Source of the DNA: Pedobacter sp. Leaf216
Lineage (GTDB): Bacteria; Bacteroidota; Bacteroidia; Sphingobacteriales; Sphingobacteriaceae
Assembly (NCBI RefSeq): GCF_001421515.1
Contig: NZ_LMKM01000023.1
Coordinates: 294,247 to 358,246 of the forward strand
Length of the DNA: 64,000 nt
Reading direction: 5' to 3'
The first letter of the stretch is position 1, and every line of letters starts with the position of its first letter. Below, piece by piece: positions 46,429 to 55,573 of the stretch. The translations under genes and the position numbers were made by a program. The notes under the pieces were generated by a model. The model was not told where the DNA came from, ran no database searches, and saw only the letters and a program-made list of their open reading frames with translations.

Positions 46429-47268
46429 CTAGCGATGAAGATTGAAATTAACCAGTGCCTTGATGGTATAGCCGTTACCAGAGGCTACCGAACCGATTTC
46501 GCGGATGGCTTCTGAGGGGATTACCTGGCTACGGGTTGCGTAAAAAACTGGTCCGCCAGAGATAGAAAACGAAAGTTTTGAATGGTTTGGCTCAAGGTTA
46601 ATCGAAGGCCCAATCATTACTTTTGCACCACCTTCAGCTTCATCTTTCTCCCAAAGTCCTTCCAAATCCTGACCTAATGCTTCAAATCCAAGATATAAAA
46701 CATTCGAAACACGATGCTGATAGCCAAAACTTGTAATAAAATCCAATTTATCCCTGGATTTAGCAAATGCTTTTTCGAAACGAAAATTACCAGCCATCCG
46801 CCAGTTTGTACGATCGAAAGAAGAAGTAATGCGGCTAATTGCTGAACCGGTATTAGACCAATCTCTACTCAATCCTAAACCAGCACCCAGTCTAAAACCT
46901 GCAATGCCTTTACCACCAATTACATCTCTAATTACTTCTGCCTGTTCGGCCGAGGTAATACCACCCGCATTTGCAAAACCGATAGCGGCAGTTGCATATA
47001 AGGTAAATCGACTGCCCAAATAACCTTTAACGCCAAACTGTTGCCCTAAACCATCATATCCGAACTGGCCATTTGTCCTTTCTCCATAACTGCCGGAATA
47101 ATGGATATTCCACCGTTGATTTTCTGCAGTTAAAGTATTTAAGGAAAACAGAAAAGGTTGCGCCGCATCTGTTCCAGCCTTAATTTCCTGTCTGGTATCG
47201 CCTATTTGCTGTGCTGCACAATTTAATACAGTACCTGCAAAAACGAGCATCAAAAATGTCTTTTTCAT
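46429..47268 (-). CDS. Hypothetical outer-membrane beta-barrel-like protein
   Basis: 279 residues from the ATG at 47268; an earlier in-frame start overlaps the upstream gene and is not needed. Signal peptide FLMLVFAGTVLNCAAQ. The body alternates aromatic and small residues (FTLYATAAIGFANAGG, FDRTNWRMAGNFRFEKAF) and ends VNFNLHR, like a small porin or OmpW-type barrel. Located between two phosphoesterase genes. Confidence 0.7.
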   Translation of the reverse strand: MKKTFLMLVFAGTVLNCAAQQIGDTRQEIKAGTDAAQPFLFSLNTLTAENQRWNIHYSGSYGERTNGQFGYDGLGQQFGVKGYLGSRFTLYATAAIGFANAGGITSAEQAEVIRDVIGGKGIAGFRLGAGLGLSRDWSNTGSAISRITSSFDRTNWRMAGNFRFEKAFAKSRDKLDFITSFGYQHRVSNVLYLGFEALGQDLEGLWEKDEAEGGAKVMIGPSINLEPNHSKLSFSISGGPVFYATRSQVIPSEAIREIGSVASGNGYTIKALVNFNLHR

Positions 47269-47284
47269 TTCTATTAAATATCCG

Positions 47285-48127
47285 TTAAAATTTGGTTTCA
47301 TTTAACAATGGCGATCCACTTGCATTTACCTGGTAAGTCTGAATCTTATCATTTTCATCAACCTCCACAATCCGATAGCCTTTATAGGCAGTGCCCCAGT
47401 TTCCTCCAATATGCGCATCAAAAAAATGCGGCAGTTTATCCGTATAAAAAACAGCATCCAAACTATGGTCGTGCCCATGAAACACCGCCTTCACATTCGG
47501 GTAACTGTGCAATAATTTAATTGTATCAGGACACTCTACAAACGGGCTTTCTGGCACCCATAAATGAGGCGGAATGTGCAACACCACAAAAACAGTTTTC
47601 AGGTTTTTAAACTTATCAAGTTCTTGCTTTAAGAAATCATTATTGGGGCATACATAAGTACCTTTAGTATCAGAAGTATTGGCCAGCACAAAGCCTACTC
47701 CACTTTTTTCAAATGAGAAGTTATCCTCATAACCGAAAACAGATTTCCAGATTTTTGTATCCGCATGGTCATGGTTACCAGGGATGGCATAAAAAGGAAC
47801 TTTAAGTTTATCGTAATAGTCTTTTTTAACCTCGGGTAACAAATCAGGCCTGTCATGCACCAGATCTCCGTTAATAATTACGAAATTCAAAGGGTTTTTA
47901 TCATGAGATTCGTTTAGCCACTTCACAATATTTTCGTGATGAAGTTTATATTCCGTACCTGGCTGGCCATAATGCCCATCAGATGCAATGGCGAAACGCA
48001 GTTTTGGCGCTTTACCCGATTTTACAGGTGCATTATGTTCTTCTGCGAATGAAGAAAGAACCGGTGAAATACTGGCTACAACAGCAGCAGCCAAACTATT
48101 TTTTAAAAAAAAACGTCTGTTAGACAT
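47285..48127 (-). CDS. Tat-exported metallophosphoesterase
   Basis: 280 residues. N-terminus NRRFFLKNSLAAAVV is a twin-arginine signal. Calcineurin-like metal motifs follow in order: FAIASDGHYGQ, INGDLVHDRPD, IPGNHDHAD, VFHGHDHS. It probably hydrolyses a phosphate ester in the periplasm. It starts an operon with the barrel-like protein (17-bp gap) and the fused phosphoesterase. Confidence 0.9.
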   Translation of the reverse strand: MSNRRFFLKNSLAAAVVASISPVLSSFAEEHNAPVKSGKAPKLRFAIASDGHYGQPGTEYKLHHENIVKWLNESHDKNPLNFVIINGDLVHDRPDLLPEVKKDYYDKLKVPFYAIPGNHDHADTKIWKSVFGYEDNFSFEKSGVGFVLANTSDTKGTYVCPNNDFLKQELDKFKNLKTVFVVLHIPPHLWVPESPFVECPDTIKLLHSYPNVKAVFHGHDHSLDAVFYTDKLPHFFDAHIGGNWGTAYKGYRIVEVDENDKIQTYQVNASGSPLLNETKF

Positions 48128-48516
48128 AAGGATAAAATATGTTTTGTATCAAAGCCCAATATTAGCTTGATCAGGCTTACTAAACATAAATTTAATGTTA
48201 TGATTAAGTTAACCAAACGCTAATTGTGTATCAATTTTATAACAAAAAGGTTTAATAAAAAATAATGGTCTGTGAGGACACAGACCATGGATAAGACATA
48301 TTAATCTCTCGGTATGTGTCCCCACAGACCGAAAACCTTATCTACTATAATTGTTTTAAAAATAATGGCCTGTGAGGACACAGACCATGGATAAGACCTA
48401 TAAACTCCTCGATCTGTGTCTCACAGACCGAAAAAATTATTTACATAATTGTTTAAAAAATAATGGTCTGTAAGGACACAGACCATGGATAAGACGTACA
48501 CCAGCCTTAAATTATT
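48128..48516. other. Gene-free interval carrying the 100-bp repeat array
   Basis: 389 bp between the metallophosphoesterase start and the LysE-family stop. Besides the array at 48261-48500, no coding or promoter signal is clear. Confidence 0.5.
48261..48500. repeat. Array of palindromic 100-bp units (BIME-like)
   Basis: Units begin at 48267, 48367 and 48465. Each starts with a palindrome close to GGTCTGTGAGGACACAGACC followed by ATGGATAAGAC. The first two units also have an inverted partner (GGTATGTGTCCCCACAGACC, 48311-48330; GATCTGTGTCTCACAGACC, 48411-48429). The layout of a palindrome plus its inverted partner resembles REP/BIME elements. Related single copies lie at 42.61, 42.93 and 43.87 kb. 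Confidence 0.85.
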
Positions 48517-49170
48517 TTAAAGAATAACAATTACCTGTTTAACAATTAAATAAGCCGCAAGTGCGTACAAAAATATCGCGATCGATTTATTGATGATTAA
48601 GCTACTCAGGGCAAATTTCTCTTGAATATAGGTTGCAAAATGGGCATACACATAAAGTGCTACAGATGAACCCACACCAGAGCCTAAAGCAAATACAATC
48701 AGTGAAAGATAATCTGTTTCAATCCATTGATGCAGGATTACGTAATTGCCGAAGAATAACCAGAAAGGAATCTGTACAGGGTTTAATACACCCAAAATTA
48801 ATCCATATAAAACACTGCCGCTGCGTTTATCCTCCTTTTTATTACTTGTTTTAGGTACCTTTTTCCGGTTTTTCCAGGTAATGGTACCCATCACCAAAAA
48901 CATCACAATCATGAAACAATCCACCAGGGTACTTAGGCGTACCTCGCTTACGGCTTCGTTCGGATTGATATCACTCATGGCCCATCTTGCAAAGCGCATC
49001 ATCCCAAAGGTAAAAAATACTTCTACACAAGAGAAAGAGAGGATAAAATACCAAACCTGGCGCATCCCCTTATTAATAGCGAGCTGTGCTACCGTTAAAT
49101 TGATATTGCCTGGGGGGATATAGCCCATGGCATTGAGAAGGATGCCGATGAAAAACGTTAGAAAAAGCAT
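48517..49170 (-). CDS. LysE/RhtB-family translocator
   Basis: 217 residues with about six membrane segments. The N-terminus ILLNAMGYIPPGNINLTVAQ is the family signature, and later GVLNPVQIPFWLFFGNYV fits LysE exporters of amino acids. Substrate not predictable. It follows uvrA by 8 bp, so is likely cotranscribed. Confidence 0.85.
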   Translation of the reverse strand: MLFLTFFIGILLNAMGYIPPGNINLTVAQLAINKGMRQVWYFILSFSCVEVFFTFGMMRFARWAMSDINPNEAVSEVRLSTLVDCFMIVMFLVMGTITWKNRKKVPKTSNKKEDKRSGSVLYGLILGVLNPVQIPFWLFFGNYVILHQWIETDYLSLIVFALGSGVGSSVALYVYAHFATYIQEKFALSSLIINKSIAIFLYALAAYLIVKQVIVIL

Positions 49171-49178
49171 TGCCGAAA

Positions 49179-51992
49179 TTATGGATTTAAATTTAAATGC
49201 GATGCTAAATATTTTCCGGTGTGCGAATTTTCTACCTTAACAAGGTCTTCTGGTGTACCTTCAAAAACCAGCTTACCCCCGCCATCACCTCCTTCAGGAC
49301 CAATATCGATTACCCAATCTGCACATTTAATCATATCCATGTTGTGTTCGATCACCAAAATTGTGTTTCCTTGCTCAATTAATGTGTTAAGTGCTTTTAA
49401 CAGCTTTTTAATATCGTGAAAGTGCAAACCCGTAGTTGGCTCATCAAATATAAACAGCGTTTTATTCGCATTGTTGCCTTTTATTAAGAAAGAAGCCAAC
49501 TTAATCCGCTGTGCCTCACCACCCGATAAAGTATTGGAAGATTGCCCCAAATGCACATAACCCAAACCAACATCAACCAACGGATTTAATTTATTGAGGA
49601 TTTTTTGCTCATCCTTAAAAAAGCTTACAGCCTCATCAATTGTCATATCCAGAATTTCGGATACATTTTTCTCTTTATAGGTTACATCTAAAACCTGCTG
49701 TTTAAACCGTTTACCATTACAAGCTTCGCAAAGAAGGTAAATATCAGCCATAAACTGCATCTCGATTTTCACCTCACCCTCACCCTGGCAAACATCACAC
49801 CGGCCTCCTTCTACATTAAAAGAGAAAGCAGCTGGTTTTAAACCCGCAGCTTTGGCTGATGCCAGGCCCGAAAACAATGCACGGATATCATCCCATGCTT
49901 TAACATAAGTAACCGGGTTGGAGCGGCTCGAACGACCGATTGGATTCTGATCAACCATCTCAACAGCACTCACCAGGTCATAATTACCAAAAATGCCATC
50001 ATAGGTTCCAGTTTGTTCGCCAGCATAGTTTCCAATTGCTTTTTGTAAAGCCGGATACAGGATTTTTTTAACCAAACTGGTTTTTCCCGATCCTGAAACA
50101 CCGCTCACAGCAGTAAAAACACCAAGTGGGAATTTTACGTCAATATTCTGAAGATTGTTTTCCCTGGCACCCTTAATTAAAATGTGATCTTTCCATTTAC
50201 GGCGCTTCTCCGGAATGGCAATTTTTTCTATACCTGCTAAATAACGACCGGTTAAACTGGATTTATCTTTTAAGATTTCCTCATAATTGCCACTAAAAAC
50301 TAAATTGCCGCCATGAGTACCTGCTTCAGGACCAATATCAATAATGTAATCGGCTGCACGCATCATCTCTTCCTCATGCTCTACCACAATTACCGTATTG
50401 CCCACATTACGGAGAGAAACCAACACTTCGATCAGTTTATTGGTATCGCGCGGATGCAAACCAATACTCGGCTCATCCAACACATAAATAGAACCTACTA
50501 AACTGCTTCCTAACGAAGTGGCAAGGTTAATCCTTTGCGATTCTCCACCAGATAAGGTATTCGATAAACGGTTTAAAGTAAGGTAACCTAAACCCACATT
50601 ATTAAGGTATAAAAAACGGTTATCAACCTCTGCCAACAAACGTTTTGCAATTTTGGTATCGTTGGCACTTAATTTCAATTCGTTAAAAAATACCAGCGCT
50701 TTGGACAATGGCATCAAAACCACATCAATAATCGATTTTTCTGCAATCTTAACATAAGAAGCATCTTTACGCAAACGGGAGCCCTTACAATCAGGGCAGG
50801 TAGTTTTGCCTCTGTAACGCGATAACATTACGCGGTACTGAATTTTATAAGTCTGCTCTTCCAGCTCCTTAAAAAAGGCATCTAAACCAGCAAAATATTT
50901 ATTCCCAGTCCAAAGTAACTGTTGTTCCTTTTCTGTTAAAGCACTATAAGAACGGTGTATCGGGAAGTCGAATTTTGGTGCAGCTTTGATAAAATTTTGC
51001 AACCAAACATTCATTTTTTCACCACGCCAAGGGGCAATAGCATTATCATAAACACTCTTGCTTTTATCTGGGATAACCAAATCCTCATCAATGCCGATAA
51101 CGTTTCCATAGCCTTCACAGCGTTTACAGGCACCGTAAGGATTGTTGAAAGAGAAAAAATTAGGCGTAGGCTCTTCGAATTTAATACCATCCAATTCAAA
51201 ACGATCGCTAAAATGTTTTGTGGTTCCCTGGGCTTCCACATAACAATCGCCTTTACCTTCAAAAAAAGCCGTCTGCGCCGAATCAGCTAAACGGCTAAGT
51301 GTTTCTTCCTCCTGGTTGGTTACAATACGATCAATCAGGATCTGAACAGTTTTATCATCTGTTAATTCTGCATCCTTAAAATCAGCATCATCTAAAACAG
51401 ACTCAATTTTTTCTATTTTATCATTAATCAGCACACGTAAAAACCCTTTCTGCAATAAAATTGCAAGTTCTTCTTTAATGGTGCGGTTATTATGCGGATA
51501 CAGTGGACAAAAAATCGTTACCGTTGTATCCTCAGGCATTGCATTTACGTAATCAACCACGGTACTAACCGAATCTTTTTTAACTTCTTTGCCAGAGACC
51601 GGAGATATCGTTTTACCAATACGCGAAAACAGCAGTTTCAGGTAATCATATATTTCGGTCGAAGTACCAACTGTTGACCGTGGATTGGAAGTAATTACTT
51701 TTTGCTCAATGGCAATTGCAGGCGCAATACCTTTAATATAATCAACATCTGGTTTATTCATCCGGCCCATAAACTGGCGGGCATATGATGATAAACTTTC
51801 TACATACCGGCGTTGCCCTTCAGCATATAAGGTATCAAATGCCAGCGAAGATTTACCTGAGCCCGACATCCCCGTTACCACCACAAGCTTATTTTTTGGA
51901 ATGGCAACATCGATGTTTTTTAGGTTGTGCACGCGGGCACCTTTTATAATGATATTTTTATGCGGATCTTTTTCGGCCTCTTTTTTGCTCAT
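49179..51992 (-). CDS. uvrA: Excinuclease ABC subunit A
   Basis: 937 residues, near the usual UvrA size. Two ABC ATPase modules: Walker A TGMSGSGKSSLAF and SGVSGSGKTSLVK, signature LSGGESQRINLA and LSGGEAQRIKLA. Zinc-finger cysteines occur in CKRCEGYG, CPDCKGSRL and CDVCQGEG with CEACNGKRF. UvrA with UvrB detects DNA damage for nucleotide excision repair. Bacteroidota often have several UvrA paralogues, so this may not be the main copy. Confidence 0.97.
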   Translation of the reverse strand: MSKKEAEKDPHKNIIIKGARVHNLKNIDVAIPKNKLVVVTGMSGSGKSSLAFDTLYAEGQRRYVESLSSYARQFMGRMNKPDVDYIKGIAPAIAIEQKVITSNPRSTVGTSTEIYDYLKLLFSRIGKTISPVSGKEVKKDSVSTVVDYVNAMPEDTTVTIFCPLYPHNNRTIKEELAILLQKGFLRVLINDKIEKIESVLDDADFKDAELTDDKTVQILIDRIVTNQEEETLSRLADSAQTAFFEGKGDCYVEAQGTTKHFSDRFELDGIKFEEPTPNFFSFNNPYGACKRCEGYGNVIGIDEDLVIPDKSKSVYDNAIAPWRGEKMNVWLQNFIKAAPKFDFPIHRSYSALTEKEQQLLWTGNKYFAGLDAFFKELEEQTYKIQYRVMLSRYRGKTTCPDCKGSRLRKDASYVKIAEKSIIDVVLMPLSKALVFFNELKLSANDTKIAKRLLAEVDNRFLYLNNVGLGYLTLNRLSNTLSGGESQRINLATSLGSSLVGSIYVLDEPSIGLHPRDTNKLIEVLVSLRNVGNTVIVVEHEEEMMRAADYIIDIGPEAGTHGGNLVFSGNYEEILKDKSSLTGRYLAGIEKIAIPEKRRKWKDHILIKGARENNLQNIDVKFPLGVFTAVSGVSGSGKTSLVKKILYPALQKAIGNYAGEQTGTYDGIFGNYDLVSAVEMVDQNPIGRSSRSNPVTYVKAWDDIRALFSGLASAKAAGLKPAAFSFNVEGGRCDVCQGEGEVKIEMQFMADIYLLCEACNGKRFKQQVLDVTYKEKNVSEILDMTIDEAVSFFKDEQKILNKLNPLVDVGLGYVHLGQSSNTLSGGEAQRIKLASFLIKGNNANKTLFIFDEPTTGLHFHDIKKLLKALNTLIEQGNTILVIEHNMDMIKCADWVIDIGPEGGDGGGKLVFEGTPEDLVKVENSHTGKYLASHLNLNP

Positions 51993-52251
51993 GTATTGTA
52001 ACGAATATAAATGTATAACCCCAGAATGTGGTTAGGGTTTTAAGAACATACAAAAATAGGGTACTGAGACGGTTAATTTATTTTTTAACATTTTATTTTT
52101 TGCTTTTTGATAAAAAAATAACTTTCTTTGGATATTAACAACCTCAAAACCAAACTAACACATTCAAAAAACATAGGAGAGCAGCTATAGAAATTAAACA
52201 TCTACAAATTAATTTTTAGCAAATAGTACGGGATTTAGTGTAGGTAAACCT

Positions 52252-52836
52252 ATGAATTTACAATCATATAATGATCAGGACCTGGTAAAGGTATATATTA
52301 CTGGGAACGAGAATGGATTGCAGGAACTTTTAAGAAGACATAAAAGCAAAATTTATACCTCTATATATTTATTGGTTAAAGACCAATATCTGGCGGAGGA
52401 TATTTTTCAGGATGCATTTATAAAAGTAATCAATACCCTGCGATCGGGAAGATATAACGAAGAAGGTAAGTTTTTACCATGGGTGATGCGTATTGCGCAT
52501 AACCTGGTTATTGATTATTTCAGGAAAGAAAAACGGACACCCATCATCACAAGTGCCGATGGAATGGATGTGTTCAATATGCTACACTTTTATGATGAGA
52601 GCGCAGAAGATAAAATGCTTCGCGATCAAACCCATAAAGATTTAAAAGCTATGATCCATTTATTGCCTGATGAGCAGAAAGAAGTGCTTTTAATGCGCCA
52701 TTATGCAGATTTAAGCTTTAAAGAAATAGCTGATTTAACCGAAGTAAGCATTAATACAGCACTTGGCCGAATGCGTTACGCCTTAAGTAACCTGCGCAAA
52801 ATGCTTAAAACTAAAGAGATGACCTACAAAGGGTAG
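52252..52836 (+). CDS. ECF-type RNA polymerase sigma factor
   Basis: 194 residues. Region 2 reads YLLVKDQYLAEDIFQDAFIKV and the WVMRIAHNLVIDYFRKEKR pattern; region 4 reads LPDEQKEVLLMRHYADLSFKEIA followed by the SINTALGRMRYAL helix-turn-helix. It is a sigma-70 family factor of the ECF class. No anti-sigma gene is adjacent; only a 64-residue acidic protein follows. Confidence 0.93.
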   Translation: MNLQSYNDQDLVKVYITGNENGLQELLRRHKSKIYTSIYLLVKDQYLAEDIFQDAFIKVINTLRSGRYNEEGKFLPWVMRIAHNLVIDYFRKEKRTPIITSADGMDVFNMLHFYDESAEDKMLRDQTHKDLKAMIHLLPDEQKEVLLMRHYADLSFKEIADLTEVSINTALGRMRYALSNLRKMLKTKEMTYKG

Positions 52837-52922
52837 TAAAAATGTTACATAAAATATTTTAGGGGTTGAAATAAAGCATCTGAACTATCGTTAAGTTTAT
52901 AAACTTATCACATTCAGTGCTT

Positions 52923-53117
52923 ATGACAAAAACCTCTACATCAAAAACAAATGTAAATTTACCTACACCCAACATGTTTCAGCCTAAAACTGATATTGAA
53001 TCGGACGCAGAAATCGACTTATTTTACGATCAAATAAAAGGTAAGTTAGATCGACTGGCTAAAAATCCTCAAGATGAAACCATCAACAAGATTTTAGCTT
53101 ACAGCCGCGCCAAGTAG
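52923..53117 (+). CDS. Small hypothetical protein downstream of the sigma factor
   Basis: 64 residues from the ATG at 52923 (a GTG two codons upstream is also in frame). Polar Ser/Thr/Asn-rich start, then a helical segment EIDLFYDQIKGKLDRLAKNP. No membrane segment. Terminator 18 bp later. Function unknown; the position suggests coexpression with the sigma factor, possibly as a binding partner. Confidence 0.6.
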   Translation: MTKTSTSKTNVNLPTPNMFQPKTDIESDAEIDLFYDQIKGKLDRLAKNPQDETINKILAYSRAK

Positions 53118-53134
53118 TAAATTTTACACGAGCC

Positions 53135-53171
53135 AAAAAGCTTGTTCCACAGGGTGGAGCAAGCTTTTTTT
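53135..53171 (+). terminator. Rho-independent terminator
   Basis: AAAAAGCTTG stem with inner CCAC/GTGG pairs and CAAGCTTTTTTT, placed 18 bp after the small protein. Confidence 0.85.
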
Positions 53172-53295
53172 GTTATGGAACATGTGAGATGGACATACGG
53201 CATTTACAATTCCCTTTCTATTAACCACTAAAGTTTTACCATTACCTAATTCTTCCTTAATAACCTTTTGTATTTTTACTTTAAAACGAGCAATA

Positions 53296-53899
53296 ATGGA
53301 GCCCAATCAAATTGTTATTTACCAAACTAAGGATGGACAAACAGCGGTTGATGTTAACTTAAGCCAAGAAACGATGTGGCTAACACAGTCTCAGATGGTA
53401 AGTTTATTCAAGAGAGATCAATCCGTGATTTCTAGGCATATTAATAATATTTTTAAAGAAGAAAAATTAGTAGAAAAAGCAATATGCATTTTATGCATAC
53501 TGCAAATTCTGACAAACCAGTAGCTGCTTTCAGTTTAGACGTTATTATATCTGTTGGTTCCAGGATAAAATCACGGGAAGGCACGCAATTTCGAATTTGG
53601 GCAAATAAAATACTAAAAGAATATTTGATTAAAGGTTATTCCATAAATGAAAGTCAATTAAAAGCTCAAACAGAACAGTTAGCCGGGCTCAAAAATACAG
53701 TAAATCTAATAAGCCACGTATTAGTCAATAAACAGCTTTCTTCTGATGAGGCGACTGGTCTATTAGAAGTTGTAACAGATTATGAATACGCCTAGATATT
53801 TTAGATAAAAATGACCATCAACAATTAGCAATTGAGGGAACCACATCTATCGAATTATTTGTAATAGACTATAGTCAGGCTAGAAAAGCAATTAACTAG
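53296..53899 (+). pseudogene. rhuM-family virulence protein, frameshifted twice
   Basis: The reading begins MEPNQIVIYQTKDG and continues WLTQSQMVSLFKRDQSVISR, typical of RhuM. After VEK the frame shifts (one A missing in the A-run near 53476) to give SNMHFMHTANSDKP and IWANKILKEYLIKGYSINE, and shifts again near 53792 (one C missing) to LDILDKNDHQQLAIEGTT. Both events are single-base losses in homopolymers, so either decay or a sequencing fault. The usual C-terminal part is also absent after 53899. A real RhuM protein is about 330 residues; its function is unknown. Confidence 0.8.
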
Positions 53900-54059
53900 C
53901 GTTTATCATATGATAAGCTCACCGTGGTGTTTATTGCTCATAAACTATTAAACATCTCCTTTAGCAAGGAAACAATTTAGCAATAAATAATTATCTCAAT
54001 TCATCTCACATGCCTTCATAAATGGCCTAATTTTTACAATGCCCTAATACAAAAAGCAT

Positions 54060-54067
54060 TACCTTTG
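54060..54067 (+). promoter_or_regulatory. -7 box upstream of the MFS transporter
   Basis: TACCTTTG matches TANNTTTG exactly, 29 bp before the ATG at 54097; the predicted transcription start falls inside the palindrome at 54070-54088. Confidence 0.5.
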
Positions 54068-54069
54068 CA

Positions 54070-54088
54070 TAGTGTAAATTTAACACTA
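54070..54088. promoter_or_regulatory. Candidate operator palindrome for the MFS gene
   Basis: TAGTGT-AAATTTA-ACACTA forms a symmetric site overlapping the predicted transcription start, a place where a repressor could block the promoter. The regulator is not next door. Confidence 0.4.
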
Positions 54089-54096
54089 AGTACGCT

Positions 54097-55290
54097 ATGA
54101 ACAAGAACTTGCTTCCACTCACATTAGGCGGTTTAGGCATCGGCATAACAGAATTTGTTATGATGGGTCTGCTCCCTGATATCTCAAAGGATTTAGCCGT
54201 AACCATTCCACAGGCCGGGCATTTGATTTCGGCTTATGCCTTAGGGGTAGTAATTGGCGCGCCTTTATTGATTATGATCGCAGGTAAATATCCACCAAAA
54301 ATGATTCTAATTGCTTTGATGGTTATGTTTACCGTATTTAACGCCTTTTCGGCTTTTGCGCCTACTTTTAATACTTTATTTATTGCCAGATTACTTTCTG
54401 GCTTACCTCATGGTGCATTTTTCGGCGTAGGATCGGTAGTGGCGAGCAGGATAGCAGAAAAAGGGAAAGCTGCACAGGCGGTATCGCTCATGTTTATGGG
54501 CCTAACCATTGCCAATATTGTTGGCGTACCATTGGGTACCTTTATCGGTCATAATTTCTCCTGGCGCATTTCTTTCGCAGTAGTTGTATTTGTCGGACTG
54601 GTTACTTTATTAAGCTTAAAATTATGGCTTCCAGCTTTGGAAGCCACTAAAAACCGAGATTTAAAAGCAGAGTTAAGCTTTTTCAAAAAGAGGGAAGCCT
54701 GGATCATCATCTTTATGATTTCCATAGGTACCGGTGGTTTATTTACCTGGTACAGCTATATTGCTCCACTTATGACAGATGTTGCAGGTTTTTCGCCAAA
54801 TGCAGTTACCTATATTTTAATGTTGGCAGGCATAGGCATGCTTTGTGGCAATTACGTTGGTGGCATACTTGCTGATAAATTTTCTCCGGCAAAAGCATCT
54901 GCAGCATTACTGTTAACCATGGTAATTACACTAACCATTGTGCACTTTGTTTCAGCAAGTCAGCCATTGGCTTTAATCATGACTTTTATTACCGGAGCAG
55001 TAGCTTTCGCGTTGGCCGCACCAATCCAGATGCTGATGATCCAGAGTGCCAAAGGTTCAGAAATGTTGGCGGCATCAGCAAGTCAGGCAAGTTTTAATAT
55101 TGGCAATGCCTTAGGTGCTTTCTTCGGCGGACTTCCATTGGTTTATGGTTTCGATTATACTTCACCTGCTTATGTGGGTGCAGCAATGGCACTTGTAGGT
55201 GCCCTATTTGCTTTTTGGTTAATTAAAAGCACCAGCTCAAAACCAGTACTCGAAGCAGAAAGCAAAGAGAAATTGGTTGTTATGCATTAA
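54097..55290 (+). CDS. MFS transporter, AraJ-like drug/sugar efflux type
   Basis: 397 residues with twelve predicted membrane segments. The N-terminus LGGLGIGITEFVMMGLLPDI and AYALGVVIGAPLL are typical of the DHA1/AraJ group, as is FFGVGSVVASRIAEKGKAAQ. Substrate unknown; efflux is more likely than uptake for this group. The candidate operator upstream suggests induction. Confidence 0.92.
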   Translation: MNKNLLPLTLGGLGIGITEFVMMGLLPDISKDLAVTIPQAGHLISAYALGVVIGAPLLIMIAGKYPPKMILIALMVMFTVFNAFSAFAPTFNTLFIARLLSGLPHGAFFGVGSVVASRIAEKGKAAQAVSLMFMGLTIANIVGVPLGTFIGHNFSWRISFAVVVFVGLVTLLSLKLWLPALEATKNRDLKAELSFFKKREAWIIIFMISIGTGGLFTWYSYIAPLMTDVAGFSPNAVTYILMLAGIGMLCGNYVGGILADKFSPAKASAALLLTMVITLTIVHFVSASQPLALIMTFITGAVAFALAAPIQMLMIQSAKGSEMLAASASQASFNIGNALGAFFGGLPLVYGFDYTSPAYVGAAMALVGALFAFWLIKSTSSKPVLEAESKEKLVVMH

Positions 55291-55383
55291 TTAACTTTAA
55301 CCAGCAATTCATCAGCAGCCTTATTCTTTTTTGATAAATACTTTAAAGACAATACAGCAATATCTTTTTTCGGTTTGCAAAAC

Positions 55384-55551
55384 AGTTTAGACGATTAACT
55401 AATAGACGATTGGCCAACAAACTATTTAGCTATTGACCAAAGAACTATTGGACTATCGACTAATAAACTATTGGACTATTGACAAATGAACTATCGACTA
55501 ACAAACCTTCGACTAAGGAACTATTGACCACCGAACAAGTGAACCAATAAC
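55384..55551. repeat. Degenerate short tandem repeat (ACTATTGAC-like units)
   Basis: A run of imperfect 11-13-bp units such as AACTATTGGACTATCGACTAAT and AAACTATTGGACTATTGACAA between the MFS gene and nth. Units vary, spacers have no conserved length, and there are no repeats with unique spacers, so it is not a CRISPR. Confidence 0.75.
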
Positions 55552-55562
55552 AATTTATCTCT

Positions 55563-55570
55563 TATCTTTG
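55563..55570 (+). promoter_or_regulatory. -7 box at the nth start
   Basis: TATCTTTG, an exact TANNTTTG match, ends 3 bp before the nth ATG at 55574. If it is used, the transcript would begin at or next to the start codon (leaderless). Confidence 0.35.
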
Positions 55571-55573
55571 GCC

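Noticed and set aside
55384..55551. Possible CRISPR array
   Set aside because: Units are short, imperfect and contiguous, with no spacers of constant length and no cas genes.
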